A DNA stretch of 64,000 nt, taken from Maribellus sp. CM-23. Its GTDB lineage: Bacteria; Bacteroidota; Bacteroidia; Bacteroidales; Prolixibacteraceae. The position numbers were made by a program, and so were the translations under genes. This document shows positions 16,284 through 24,990 of this stretch, piece after piece. The notes beneath the pieces are model-generated. The model saw only the letters and a program-made list of their open reading frames with translations, had not been told where the DNA came from and did no database searches. The stretch lies in assembly GCF_021354595.1 (NCBI RefSeq), contig NZ_JADWYJ010000002.1, forward strand, positions 62,001 through 126,000, in the 5' to 3' direction. Positions within the stretch are counted from its first letter, which is position 1; the number at the start of each line of letters is the position of its first letter.

Positions 16284-17373
16284 TTTTGAATTTCTTTCTG
16301 AAAGTGGTCAAATGATCGGCAGTCTCCCGCACAATGCGTTGCACCGCCAGTCCGTGGCGCAAATCGGCAATATTGGCGGCAGCATCATCACCCGAGAAAA
16401 ACAGGTAGTGCGCATGCACCAACGAACGCAACCATCCCGGAGGCACGTGCCCCGACGGGAAGCTGGTGATCGGTTTGTAATGGCTGCCCACGATCTGTTT
16501 TACCCACTGATTGGAGCCTTCGAGGTAATATTCGTAATATTCGGAGTGTTGAGAAGAATAGCGAAAAGCACCTTTTTCAGCATAAATTTCGAGGTGTACC
16601 AAATCGCCGGAGCCAGAACTGATGCGGCTTGCCGACATGTTGCCAACCGCGCCGGTTTGCGGTTCGAACAACGACAGCGAACTAAACAGGTCGGAACCGG
16701 CAGGAACGCCTTCAAAATCGCCCGCCTGCAAAGCACTGGCAATCTGAATCTCTTCTCCCATAAAAGCCATTAACAGGCTGATTCCGTGAGAGCCCAGATC
16801 GGCCATTGCACCGCCATCGGGTGCCGGAGTAAGGCGCGTTACCCTTTTTTTGCGGTATTCCTCGTGCAGGTAATCGCCGTGGTAATATTTCAAATCAAAA
16901 TGAATGGGTTTGCCCAGTACTCCCGATTTCCAGAAGTTCAAGCCTTCACGCACCGCCGAAGTTTGCAAATATTGAAATCCCACCTGGATCTTCACTGACG
17001 AACCGGCATCTGCCAGTAATTCCTTCATTTTTTGCTCCTCTTCCAACGACGAACACACCGGTTTTTCAAGATAAATATATTGGATACCCGGCATTTTCAA
17101 TGCTTTTTCAAAATGCTCGAAATGGACTTTATTGGGCCCCAGAATAAATACGGCATTGAGTTTTGGGTTGGCAAAAAAAGCTTCCGGACTTTGCGCCTCA
17201 CGAAAACCATACTTTTGCGCAAACCGCTCCCTGCTTTCGGGCCTTGCCGAAGATACCGATTCCAGAATAATCTCGGGAATCTCATTGTAATAAAATTTTA
17301 AAGCCTCGATCGCATAAACATGTGCCTGCGCAATGCCTCCTGCCCCTATAAAACCAACGTGTATTTTTTGCAT
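16270..17373 (-). CDS. Gfo/Idh/MocA-family NAD(P)-dependent oxidoreductase
   Basis: A 367-aa protein from the ATG at 17373; the longer frame starts with a TTG and lacks support. It has an N-terminal Rossmann motif (GFIGAGGIAQAH), VFILGPNKVHFEHFEKAL, the family EKPVCS motif, and a C-terminal alpha/beta domain with DGGAMADLGSHGISLL. It probably oxidises or reduces a sugar or sugar-like polyol; the substrate is not known. It has no signal peptide. The 14-bp overlap with malQ suggests a joint role in carbohydrate use. Confidence 0.85.
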   Translation of the reverse strand: MQKIHVGFIGAGGIAQAHVYAIEALKFYYNEIPEIILESVSSARPESRERFAQKYGFREAQSPEAFFANPKLNAVFILGPNKVHFEHFEKALKMPGIQYIYLEKPVCSSLEEEQKMKELLADAGSSVKIQVGFQYLQTSAVREGLNFWKSGVLGKPIHFDLKYYHGDYLHEEYRKKRVTRLTPAPDGGAMADLGSHGISLLMAFMGEEIQIASALQAGDFEGVPAGSDLFSSLSLFEPQTGAVGNMSASRISSGSGDLVHLEIYAEKGAFRYSSQHSEYYEYYLEGSNQWVKQIVGSHYKPITSFPSGHVPPGWLRSLVHAHYLFFSGDDAAANIADLRHGLAVQRIVRETADHLTTFRKKFKNEQA

Positions 17374-17553
17374 TTTTTCATTTAATTGATTGTGTTGCAA
17401 AATTAAAGTTTTGAATGAAAATGCTTAGCTTTAACCAAAATTATGATACAGCTACCAAAAGAGCTGAATAATCTAAGCCTGCTAATGAAGTAAACGAAAC
17501 AACAATCCTTTACTTTTTTATGTTTAGTCATTAAAATCATTATTCTGATTGGT

Positions 17554-18810
17554 ATGGTGAAACGATGGTATTATTTCATTTTTCTTTGGGCCATTTTCTG
17601 GTCGTGTGGAGATAAACAATGGAAAGGCCAGGAACCTATTCAGCGGGTAAATACCGAAACCCGCCCAATTCAATATCAATGGAAGAAAACATATCACATT
17701 GGGAAAGGGCTGCACTTTTCAAATGAATTTGACGGCGCCCGTTTGAATGGCATTGCCATGACCGGTGAAGACCATGTAACGGTATTGATCACGCCCGAAA
17801 ATACGCCGGTTAACGCCAGCCCGTGGTATGCATTTAAGGTTTGGAGCGACACCCCAAGAAACATCCGTGTAAAAATTACTTACAACGAAGGGGGCAGTCA
17901 TCGTTACTATCCCAAACTGAGCCGCGACCGAAAAACCTGGGCAAAAATTGATTCGGCCAGCTATCGTCTTGACTCGATTTCGATTTCCCGAAAGCTTGCA
18001 CCTACGTTTTGTGAGTTTGATGTTTCGGTAAGCCCCGATACCACCTGGATTGCCGCCCAGGAGCTGATTGTTTCGAAAGACATCGACCGCTGGGAAGCGC
18101 AACTGGACACATTTTCGTTTGTAACACAACAGGAAATAGGCAAAAGCCGGAACGGGAAATCCATCAGCCTCTTGCAAATTGGCAACCCGGAAAGCAAGAA
18201 AATGGTGATGATCCTGTCGAGACAGCACCCACCGGAAGTTACCGGCTGGCTGGCCATGAAAGCCTTTGTGGAGCGTCTGTGTGCTTCCGATTCACTCACC
18301 CAAAGCTTCCGAAACGAATACCTGACCTATGTCGTTCCGTGCGTAAACCCCGACGGGGTGGACCTCGGGCACTGGCGGCACAATGCCGGTGGCATAGACC
18401 TGAACCGCGACTGGGAAGCTTTCCGGCAGCCGGAAACCCAGCTTATCCGCCGGTTTATGCAGGACAAAGTCATTAAGGGAGGTAAATTCTATTTGTCCAT
18501 CGATTTTCACTCCACCATTGAGGATATTTACTATACCATTTTCCCCAAGCTGAACGGCAACATGCCCGGATTGGTTCCGAAAATAATAGCGGCCACTGCT
18601 GAACAGATACCTGGCTACATACCTAACGTCAAGCCCAACGAAAAGGATGCTCTTCACATCAGCTCTTCTGAATCAATTTTTCATGCCTTTCATGCCGAGG
18701 CTTTCACCTATGAAGTAGGCGACGATACACCCCGCGATCTGATTCAGAAAAAAGGCGAGGCAACGGCTGCTTCTTCAATGCAATTGTTACTAAAACCAGA
18801 GTCAAAATGA
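17554..18810 (+). CDS. M14-family zinc carboxypeptidase, lipoprotein
   Basis: A 418-aa protein. Residues 1-18 are a lipoprotein signal (hydrophobic, IFWSC with Cys18), so it is membrane-anchored. A beta-sandwich-like region (about 45-185) precedes an M14 catalytic domain. Zinc ligands are His225 and Glu228 in RQHPPEVTGW and His319 in IDFHST. The general base is probably Glu387 in TYEVGDD. The NPDGVDLGHWRHNAGGIDLNRDW region (given in two parts: NPDGVD and GGIDLNRDW) is also typical. The layout resembles the cytosolic-carboxypeptidase-like M14 group with an N-terminal sandwich. It overlaps the GH16 gene by 4 bp (ATGA). The substrate is unknown. Confidence 0.85.
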   Translation: MVKRWYYFIFLWAIFWSCGDKQWKGQEPIQRVNTETRPIQYQWKKTYHIGKGLHFSNEFDGARLNGIAMTGEDHVTVLITPENTPVNASPWYAFKVWSDTPRNIRVKITYNEGGSHRYYPKLSRDRKTWAKIDSASYRLDSISISRKLAPTFCEFDVSVSPDTTWIAAQELIVSKDIDRWEAQLDTFSFVTQQEIGKSRNGKSISLLQIGNPESKKMVMILSRQHPPEVTGWLAMKAFVERLCASDSLTQSFRNEYLTYVVPCVNPDGVDLGHWRHNAGGIDLNRDWEAFRQPETQLIRRFMQDKVIKGGKFYLSIDFHSTIEDIYYTIFPKLNGNMPGLVPKIIAATAEQIPGYIPNVKPNEKDALHISSSESIFHAFHAEAFTYEVGDDTPRDLIQKKGEATAASSMQLLLKPESK

Positions 18811-19631
18811 AATTATTTCCTGTTATCCTGTTCTTACTCCTCTTCACTTCCTGTAATCAGCAAAAACCGTATACAGTCGAAAACCGGTACATTTTTATAC
18901 AGAATGCCAACCGCAGCGAGAAAGAATGGGAGCTGGTTTGGAAAGATGACTTTAACACCACAGAACTAGATACCCAGAAGTGGACAAAAATACCTCCCAA
19001 CAATGCCGACTGGGGAAAACACATGTCGGATGATCCGGCTTGCTATTCTTTCAAAAACGGGTGCATTTATTTGAATGGTATTCAGAATACGGACACCATC
19101 AGCGATTCGCGCCCTTATTTAACCGGAGGGATCTATACCAAGGGGAAATTTGCTTTTCAGTACGGGAAAATTGAAATATGTGCGCGGCTTGAAAATGCAC
19201 GTGGCGCGTGGCCTGCCATGTGGATGCTGGCGGAACAAAAGAAATACGGTAATTATCCGCGAAACGGAGAGATCGACATAATGGAACACCTGAATTACGA
19301 AACCAAAATATACCAGACCACGCATTCGTATTACACACTCGAACTTGGACAGAAAGACAATCCGCCGCATGGTGGCACCGCCGAAATCGATACGGCTGCT
19401 TTTAACGTGTTCGGGCTGGCATGGTATCCCGACAGACTCGAGTTTTTATTGAACGGGGAAAATACCTTTACCTATCCGCGGGTTGCGGATGTTGATTCCA
19501 CACAGTGGCCCTACGATCAGCCCTTTTACATCCTGATCGACCAGCAGCTTGGCGGTTCCTGGGTGGGCGAAATCACCCCCGAAGACCTGCCGGTGAGCAT
19601 GATCGTTGATTGGGTGAAGGTGTACCAATAA
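18807..19631 (+). CDS. Glycoside hydrolase family 16 lipoprotein (beta-glucanase-like)
   Basis: A 274-aa protein with a lipoprotein signal (LLFTSC, Cys16). It has WELVWKDDFN near residue 48, GGIYTKGKFAFQYGKIEI, ARGAWPAMWMLAEQ, and the GH16 active site GEIDIMEH with nucleophile Glu155, Asp157 and acid/base Glu160. It ends with a typical strand IVDWVKVYQ. Family members cut beta-1,3 or mixed beta-glucans, agars or carrageenans. The subfamily, and so the polymer, is not clear. Translation is probably coupled to the upstream M14 peptidase. No SusC/SusD pair lies nearby, so it is not part of a standard polysaccharide locus. Confidence 0.9.
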   Translation: MKLFPVILFLLLFTSCNQQKPYTVENRYIFIQNANRSEKEWELVWKDDFNTTELDTQKWTKIPPNNADWGKHMSDDPACYSFKNGCIYLNGIQNTDTISDSRPYLTGGIYTKGKFAFQYGKIEICARLENARGAWPAMWMLAEQKKYGNYPRNGEIDIMEHLNYETKIYQTTHSYYTLELGQKDNPPHGGTAEIDTAAFNVFGLAWYPDRLEFLLNGENTFTYPRVADVDSTQWPYDQPFYILIDQQLGGSWVGEITPEDLPVSMIVDWVKVYQ

Positions 19632-19633
19632 AA

Positions 19634-19671
19634 AAATCGCCACCCTCTTACAGATGACGATTCTTTTTATA
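19634..19671. terminator. Likely bidirectional terminator between GH16 and S9 peptidase genes
   Basis: A weak hairpin (AATCGCCA...TGACGATT, one mismatch) flanked by A and T tracts, lying just after the GH16 stop at 19631 and before the S9 stop at 19684. The two genes converge here. Confidence 0.5.
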
Positions 19672-19683
19672 CTTTGAAATCGT

Positions 19684-21771
19684 TTATTTCAAATACTTGT
19701 CCAGCCAGTTAAAGAAAACGCGCTGCCACAAAATTCCGTTTTGCGGTTGCAGTACCCAGTGGTTTTCTTCGGGCAAATACAGCATTTGTGCAGGCACACC
19801 GTGCAATACTGCCGCATTAAATGCCGCCATTCCCTGCTCTGCCGGAACACGGTAATCTTTTTCGCCCTGTACGATCAGAATCGGAGTATCCCAATTCTGA
19901 ACATATTTGTGAGGCGAAAAGGAGTAAGAACGCTGTGCGGCAGCATTGGTTTTATCCCAGTAAGCGCCGCCGTAATCCCAGTTTACAAACCACATTTCTT
20001 CGGTCGAGGTGTACATGTGCTCGAAGTTAAAAATACCGTCGTGCGCAATAAAGGCTTTGAAACGCCCTTCGTGATGACCGGCCAGATACATCACCGAGAA
20101 ACCGCCATAGCTGGCACCTACCGCACCCAGATGTGTTTCATCCACATAAGGTTCTTTGGCCATTACATCGATGGCCGTTAGCAAGTCTTCAATATTCTGG
20201 CCACCATAATCTTTTGAGATCTGCTCGTTCCATTCCTGACCAAAACCGGGTAATCCTCTGCGGTTGGGCGCTACAATAATGTAATCGTTGGCCGCCATCA
20301 TCTGGAAATTCCAGCGGTACGACCAAAACTGGCTTACGGTTCCCTGCGGACCGCCTTGGTTGTACAGCAAAGTCGGGTATTTTTTTGCAGGGTCGAAATG
20401 TGGTGGGTAAATCACCCAAACAGCCATTTGTTTTCCGTCGGTGGTTTCCATCCAACGCTTTTCTACTTTTCCCATGGTCAGCTGATCCAGGATACCTTTA
20501 TTTACGGTTGTCAAAGCTTCATCTTTGCCGGTTACCGGGTCAACCAAATAAAGTTCTGCCGGTTGCGACATCGAAACCTTTTCAGCCAAAAGTTTATCTC
20601 CTACCGGCGTTGCGCTGTGGTAATCGTGCACGCCATTTGTCAAGCGTGCAATGGAACCATCCGCCAAATCGAGCCGGTGAATTTCTTCGGTAGCATGAAT
20701 ATCGCTGATAAAATAAATGGATTTGCTGTCGGCACTCCAATTCAGGCCGGCTGCATTCTGATCAAAATGTTCGGAATAGTCTTTTTTCTCGCCTGTTTCA
20801 AGATCGGCAACAAACAGCCGCACTTTGTCGGCCTCGTAACCGTCGCGCTCCATGCTTTCCCAGGCCATGTATTTGCCATCGGGCGAAAACACCGGGTTCT
20901 GATCGTACCCCATCATTCCTGAAGTGAAATTGATGGTTTTCCCGGTTTCGATGTTGTACAAATAAATATCAGAGTTGGTTGAAAGCGCGTATTCTTTCCC
21001 CACCTTCTTCTTACAGGTGTATGCAATGGTCTTACTGTCGGTACTCCAAACCACTTGTTCGGTGCCGCCAAAAGGCTTCATTGGTGCATCAAAACGCTCG
21101 CCTTCCATAATGTCTTTTCCTTCGCGGATCTTTCCTGAATAGTCGGCCACAAAAATGTGCTGATAGGTATAATCGTGCCAGGTATCCCAGTGACGGTACA
21201 TAATATCGTTTTCAATTCGTGCATTGGCTTTTGGCAGGTCAGGAAAAAGATCCTGAACGCTCGGATCAAGCTTTACGCTCTTCAGGTAGTAAATTTTTGC
21301 CTGGTCGGGCGAATACTGAAATCCGAAAATTCCGCCTTCAATATCCGAGATCTGTTTGGCGCTGCTTCCGTCGGGGTTCATTTCCCACATTTGCACACTG
21401 CCCGAAGCACCCGATAAATATCCGATCTTCTTCCCGTCGGGCCGCCAAACAGCGTTCGATTCGTTCCCTACCGAGTTGGTGATGTTCGTTGCTTCACCAC
21501 CCGACACCGGAACAGTGTAGACATCCCGGTAGGACTTGTTCTCTTCAATGTTGTAATAAGTAACCGTGTAAAGCACTGTTTTCCCATCGGGTGAAACCTG
21601 TGCGCCACCCAGCCGGCCAAACGACCACAGTACTTCCGGTGTCATTTTGTCGGACTCAAGGACAGGGGTTTCAGGAACGTAGTTTTTTGTTGTTTCCTTT
21701 ACCTGTTGTTTTTGCTGGCAACTGTACAAAAGTACCGTCAGCATAAAAATTGTTGCGATAGTTCTCATCAT
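19684..21771 (-). CDS. S9-family prolyl oligopeptidase-like peptidase, lipoprotein
   Basis: A 695-aa protein from the ATG at 21771; eight further in-frame codons upstream begin with TTG and are disfavoured. The signal ends LLYSC (Cys18). Residues up to about 430 form a beta-propeller of WD40-like/PD40 repeats (LGGAQVSPDGK, AVWRPDGK, PVFSPDGKY). The C-terminal alpha/beta hydrolase carries Ser554 in GASYGG, Asp639 in GEKDYR and His671 in EENHWV, numbered from the chosen start. It is a dipeptidyl- or acyl-aminoacyl-peptidase type enzyme of the envelope, releasing short peptides. It is transcribed alone, convergent with GH16. Confidence 0.9.
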   Translation of the reverse strand: MMRTIATIFMLTVLLYSCQQKQQVKETTKNYVPETPVLESDKMTPEVLWSFGRLGGAQVSPDGKTVLYTVTYYNIEENKSYRDVYTVPVSGGEATNITNSVGNESNAVWRPDGKKIGYLSGASGSVQMWEMNPDGSSAKQISDIEGGIFGFQYSPDQAKIYYLKSVKLDPSVQDLFPDLPKANARIENDIMYRHWDTWHDYTYQHIFVADYSGKIREGKDIMEGERFDAPMKPFGGTEQVVWSTDSKTIAYTCKKKVGKEYALSTNSDIYLYNIETGKTINFTSGMMGYDQNPVFSPDGKYMAWESMERDGYEADKVRLFVADLETGEKKDYSEHFDQNAAGLNWSADSKSIYFISDIHATEEIHRLDLADGSIARLTNGVHDYHSATPVGDKLLAEKVSMSQPAELYLVDPVTGKDEALTTVNKGILDQLTMGKVEKRWMETTDGKQMAVWVIYPPHFDPAKKYPTLLYNQGGPQGTVSQFWSYRWNFQMMAANDYIIVAPNRRGLPGFGQEWNEQISKDYGGQNIEDLLTAIDVMAKEPYVDETHLGAVGASYGGFSVMYLAGHHEGRFKAFIAHDGIFNFEHMYTSTEEMWFVNWDYGGAYWDKTNAAAQRSYSFSPHKYVQNWDTPILIVQGEKDYRVPAEQGMAAFNAAVLHGVPAQMLYLPEENHWVLQPQNGILWQRVFFNWLDKYLK

Positions 21772-21851
21772 ATTTATTTCGAAATGAAGTTTCAAATTAA
21801 ATAAAATACAGGCAGCTTAACAATGATTACTACCATCATTATCAACAAAAA

Positions 21852-21875
21852 AAGAGGTACCTCACGATACCTCTT
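21852..21875 (-). terminator. Intrinsic terminator after the NigD-like gene
   Basis: Perfect arms AAGAGGTA and TACCTCTT with an 8-nt loop. On the minus strand the hairpin is followed by a run of T (AAAAAAA on plus at 21847-21853). It lies 35 bp past the stop of the gene at 21910. Confidence 0.75.
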
Positions 21876-21909
21876 CCCTAATTCTAATCGAATGTTTAAT
21901 TGTTTATGG

Positions 21910-22614
21910 CTATGGCAACTCGAGATCAGAATAGTTGAACACCTTTTTGTAAGTGTGGTCTACATCTTCATAGTCAGTGGTTGTAACCTCCACTTTAATG
22001 GAATCCATTCCTTCCACACGCAATTGGTTCAAACTAAACGACACGAATGCCGAATACGGGTAAGACTCTGCGTCGCCGTTGGCATTATGACGCAATTCTA
22101 GTTTCACTGTTCCTTCTTCCGAAGACGTATTGTCAGGGTTGCTAACAAGGTTCAGGAAATGAACTTTGTGGTATCCCCAGTATTTTAACTGGAAATTCAA
22201 CAAACTGTCTGTCATCCAAACATCCTGCACAATAATCGGATCGTTTCCAATACTATCGGCATTTTCAGGAGTCAGATCCAAGATTCCTTTTTTCAAAATC
22301 TTGCGTACTTCGTTCACCCTCACAAAATAAGTTGTGATCTTTCCGTTTTCGTCTTTATCATCCCCCAGTACGGTATAGTTGATCCAAACCCGCGACCCCG
22401 GTGTAAAATCATCATTCCATCCCGAATGATGATCCCAACCAATGGGTTTCAGTTTAGTGTCATCATCCATGGCAAAAACGGAAGTCCCATCTTCCTCCTG
22501 TAAAATCCCAAAACCTATCCAATAATTCCCCAATGAATATCCGTCATCATCATCGAGACACGATACGAGCGTAAAGCTCATCGCGATCAATAACCCAAAT
22601 ACTACTTTTTTCAT
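21910..22614 (-). CDS. NigD-like lipoprotein
   Basis: A 234-aa protein from the ATG at 22614 (the codon before is GTG). The lipoprotein signal ends TLVSC with Cys19, followed by LDDDDG. An acidic run right after the lipid Cys is the known surface-export signal of Bacteroidota lipoproteins, so the protein is probably displayed outside the cell. The rest shows beta-rich segments such as SRVWINYTVLGDD, VRVNEVRKIL and FLNLVSNPDN, matching the NigD-like family first named from a Bacteroides bacteriocin locus. No bacteriocin genes are nearby and the function is unknown. Confidence 0.8.
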   Translation of the reverse strand: MKKVVFGLLIAMSFTLVSCLDDDDGYSLGNYWIGFGILQEEDGTSVFAMDDDTKLKPIGWDHHSGWNDDFTPGSRVWINYTVLGDDKDENGKITTYFVRVNEVRKILKKGILDLTPENADSIGNDPIIVQDVWMTDSLLNFQLKYWGYHKVHFLNLVSNPDNTSSEEGTVKLELRHNANGDAESYPYSAFVSFSLNQLRVEGMDSIKVEVTTTDYEDVDHTYKKVFNYSDLELP

Positions 22615-22742
22615 CACTGTTTAATTTTAATTCTCATCACCAAGATTTAATTTCTGACCAAAAGGTTGCGTGAGCAGAAAAAAAAAATCTGCTTATTTAT
22701 CATTTTGGAAGGTAAAAGCGCTGCTCAAACTATGGCACAACG

Positions 22743-22779
22743 TTTGTTATGTATACATCTAAATATTTACATATATTTG
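22743..22779 (+). promoter_or_regulatory. Weak promoter candidate before the glutaredoxin operon
   Basis: TATATTTG at 22772-22779 matches the Bacteroidota -7 consensus. A TTTG at 22743-22746 lies 25 bp upstream, longer than the usual 19-21. The -7 box ends only 4 bp before the ATG at 22784, so use of this box would give a leaderless mRNA. Confidence is low for that reason. Confidence 0.3.
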
Positions 22780-22783
22780 TCAA

Positions 22784-23362
22784 ATGAAAGAAATTGACTC
22801 TTTTCAATCGTTAAAAAATGAACTGGCAAAGAACGAAAGTGTGTGGCTTTTGTTATTTAAAAAAGGCTCTGAACAAAGTGATTGTGCTTCTAAAAATTAC
22901 AGCATGCTCGCCTCTGAGCCCATGAAAAAAGTTCTTTGTTTGGCTGATGTAAACCACGTTCGCGACATTCACCGGGAATACGGAGTAACAGGTGTTCCTT
23001 CTCTTTTATGTTTCGAAAAAGGGAAACTGAAAAACATTGTCAAGGGTTGTCAAAATCCGGAACAGTATAAAAACCTGGTAGTGCAGGCAGGCGCGGTTTC
23101 AAAAGAAAATGTAACTTCGAGAGCGCATAAAAACGTAATCGTTTACACCACTCCCACTTGCAGTTGGTGCACGGCGGTGAAACGGCATTTTCAGGAACAC
23201 GGCATTGCTTACCGCGAAATAAACGTGGCTGCCGATCAAAAAGCGGCTGCCGAAATGATGAAAAAAAGCGGCCAGCAAGGAGTGCCGCAAACTGAAATAA
23301 ACGGCCGGATGGTGGTAGGATTTGACAAAGCAACGATTAACAGTTTATTAGAAATAAATTAA
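22784..23362 (+). CDS. Thioredoxin-fold/glutaredoxin fusion protein
   Basis: A 192-aa cytoplasmic protein with two thioredoxin-like folds. The N-terminal one (1-100) has the cis-Pro segment GVTGVPSLL but no CxxC; Cys34 stands in SDCASK at the usual site. The C-terminal glutaredoxin domain (117-192) has TPTCSWC with Cys126 and Cys129 and the GVPQTEI cis-Pro segment. It can reduce disulfides or mixed disulfides. The N-domain could be a non-catalytic or monothiol module. It is first in an operon with a thioredoxin lipoprotein (11 bp) and a GroES-like gene. Confidence 0.85.
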   Translation: MKEIDSFQSLKNELAKNESVWLLLFKKGSEQSDCASKNYSMLASEPMKKVLCLADVNHVRDIHREYGVTGVPSLLCFEKGKLKNIVKGCQNPEQYKNLVVQAGAVSKENVTSRAHKNVIVYTTPTCSWCTAVKRHFQEHGIAYREINVAADQKAAAEMMKKSGQQGVPQTEINGRMVVGFDKATINSLLEIN

Positions 23363-23373
23363 ATATAAATAAG

Positions 23374-23880
23374 ATGAAAAAAACATTTTTAAGCATTGTT
23401 ATTGCCGGTGGAATCCTGTTTGGATTTAGCAATTGTCAGGCAAAATCGGAAAACAAAAACGACAGTGAAAAGCCAGCTGTTAGTGCAGCCGCAGAAGAGG
23501 GAGGCAGTGTAAAGCTTACGAAAGCCATGTTCCTGGAAAAAGTATGGGACTATGAAGCATCGCCGCAGGAATGGAAATACAAGGGTGACAAACCGGCGCT
23601 TATCGATTTTTATGCCGACTGGTGTGGCCCGTGCCGCACAGCTGCCCCCATTCTGGAAGAAATTGCCAAAGATTACAACGGGAAAGTTCACATTTACAAG
23701 ATTGATACACAAGTAGAACGCGAATTGGCTGCTGTTTTTGGCGTGAAAGGAATTCCGGCCTTTCTTTACATCCCGATGAGCGGCAAACCAACCATGACTT
23801 CGGGTATTGCACGCACCAAAGAAGACACAAAGAAGATGTTTGCACAAAACATAGATAAATTGCTTTTGGCGAATAATTAA
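23374..23880 (+). CDS. Thioredoxin-family protein, probable lipoprotein
   Basis: A 168-aa protein. The signal ends GFSNC with Cys21, a reasonable lipobox, so it is likely anchored in the envelope. After a charged linker (25-45) comes a thioredoxin domain with active site YADWCGPCR (Cys84, Cys87) and cis-Pro in VKGIPAFLYIP. The active site is that of a classic thioredoxin, unusual for an exported copy, and suggests a reducing role. It sits between the glutaredoxin fusion gene (11-bp gap) and the GroES-like gene (30-bp gap). Confidence 0.9.
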   Translation: MKKTFLSIVIAGGILFGFSNCQAKSENKNDSEKPAVSAAAEEGGSVKLTKAMFLEKVWDYEASPQEWKYKGDKPALIDFYADWCGPCRTAAPILEEIAKDYNGKVHIYKIDTQVERELAAVFGVKGIPAFLYIPMSGKPTMTSGIARTKEDTKKMFAQNIDKLLLANN

Positions 23881-23910
23881 AACGATATAATTTTAAAAAT
23901 CACGTGTAAA

Positions 23911-24198
23911 ATGAAAGAATTACAGCCCATTAACCAAAATGTGTTGTTGGAACTCACTGAAGACAAATCAGAGCAAACAACCGCTTCCGGGATTATTATT
24001 CCCGACTCTGCCAAAGAAAAACAGGAAGTTGCGAAGGTTGTCGCAATCAGTAACATCGAAAATGCAGAGATAGCACCTGGGGACGAGGTTCTTTACAAAA
24101 GGTATGCAGGTACCGAAATCGACTTCAACGGAAAAAAATTCCTGTTGCTGCCGTATTCCGAAATCCTGTCGAAAGTTGTAATAACCGAATCGATTTAA
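23911..24198 (+). CDS. GroES-like co-chaperonin (Cpn10), without groL neighbour
   Basis: A 95-aa protein of the Cpn10 fold: starts LQPINQNVLLEL, then a mobile-loop region (about 17-34) containing TTASGIIIPDSA, which carries the hydrophobic tripeptide used to bind GroEL. It continues with VAKVVAIS, GDEVLYKRYAGTEIDFNGKKFLLL and a final strand. Cpn10 caps the GroEL folding chamber. Normally groS is followed by groL. Here it ends a redox operon and a terminator follows, so this looks like a second, specialised GroES. Whether it still binds GroEL is not known, though the loop is preserved. Confidence 0.85.
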   Translation: MKELQPINQNVLLELTEDKSEQTTASGIIIPDSAKEKQEVAKVVAISNIENAEIAPGDEVLYKRYAGTEIDFNGKKFLLLPYSEILSKVVITESI

Positions 24199-24251
24199 GC
24201 TGAATTCAGGATTTTACAAAATCTGTCAGAACATTTTTATACATCGACATA

Positions 24252-24284
24252 CAAAGCCGTTCCTTTACCGGGATCGGCTTTTTT
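24252..24284 (+). terminator. Intrinsic terminator after the GroES-like gene
   Basis: Arms AAAGCCG-TTCC and GGGA-TCGGCTTT form a strong hairpin followed by TTTTT. It closes the glutaredoxin-thioredoxin-GroES operon, 54 bp past the last stop. Confidence 0.8.
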
Positions 24285-24314
24285 ATTTGATCAAATAGAA
24301 AGTGATCTTAGAAA

Positions 24315-24905
24315 TTAATTCATCGAAGGATTTTCCGGAAAGTTCTTCCAGACAGAATAGCGGGCTCCCGCCCTTTTAACAAAGCGAAACCAGGAATTGG
24401 GATCCATCTCTCCCATTACCGACTCCTGATCTACATCGGTAACCAGCCACGAATCATCTTTCAGTTCTTCTTCCAGCTGACCGGCATCCCAACCCGAATA
24501 GCCCAGGAAGAAACGTATCTCGGAAGAATCAATCGTTCCCAGCCGTATCTCCCGTTTTATCACTTCAAAGTCTCCGCCCCAGTACAGGTTACCCATCACA
24601 TGGATACTTCCCGGTATGCGGTCGCCCAGCTTGTGAATAAAATAAATGGAATCGGTAGCCACCGGCCCGCCTAGATACACCTGGGTATCAAAATCGGGGA
24701 AATCGGGAAACGCTTCGTTGATCGGGAACTCGACCATTTTATTCAAAATAAAACCCACCGCCCCTTTTTCGCTGTACGTTACCAGCAATACCACCGAGCG
24801 GTTAAAATAGTTGCCCGACAAAAAAGGTTCAGCAATCAGAATACGCCCTTTTTGTGGTGCAACGTTGTTCGTTTTAATTTTGAATATGTCGAGATTACTA
24901 GCCAT
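24315..24905 (-). CDS. YqgE/AlgH family protein
   Basis: A 196-aa cytoplasmic protein with the family pattern: KGRILIAEPFLSGNYFNRSVV near residue 19 (given in part), YSEKGAVGFILNK, YLGGPVATDSIYFIHK, GDFEVIKREIRLG, and RFFLGYSGWDAGQLEEEL. AlgH/YqgE proteins are widespread but have no defined biochemical role. It lies between convergent transcripts on its left and the ftsB-like gene on its right, same strand, with an 85-bp gap. Confidence 0.9.
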   Translation of the reverse strand: MASNLDIFKIKTNNVAPQKGRILIAEPFLSGNYFNRSVVLLVTYSEKGAVGFILNKMVEFPINEAFPDFPDFDTQVYLGGPVATDSIYFIHKLGDRIPGSIHVMGNLYWGGDFEVIKREIRLGTIDSSEIRFFLGYSGWDAGQLEEELKDDSWLVTDVDQESVMGEMDPNSWFRFVKRAGARYSVWKNFPENPSMN

Positions 24906-24990
24906 TTAACAGCAATATAAGAAAATATTACTATGCATCAAATAGTTGATTATTCTTACTGAGTAGAAACAGGCAGGCCCCAAAAATGTT

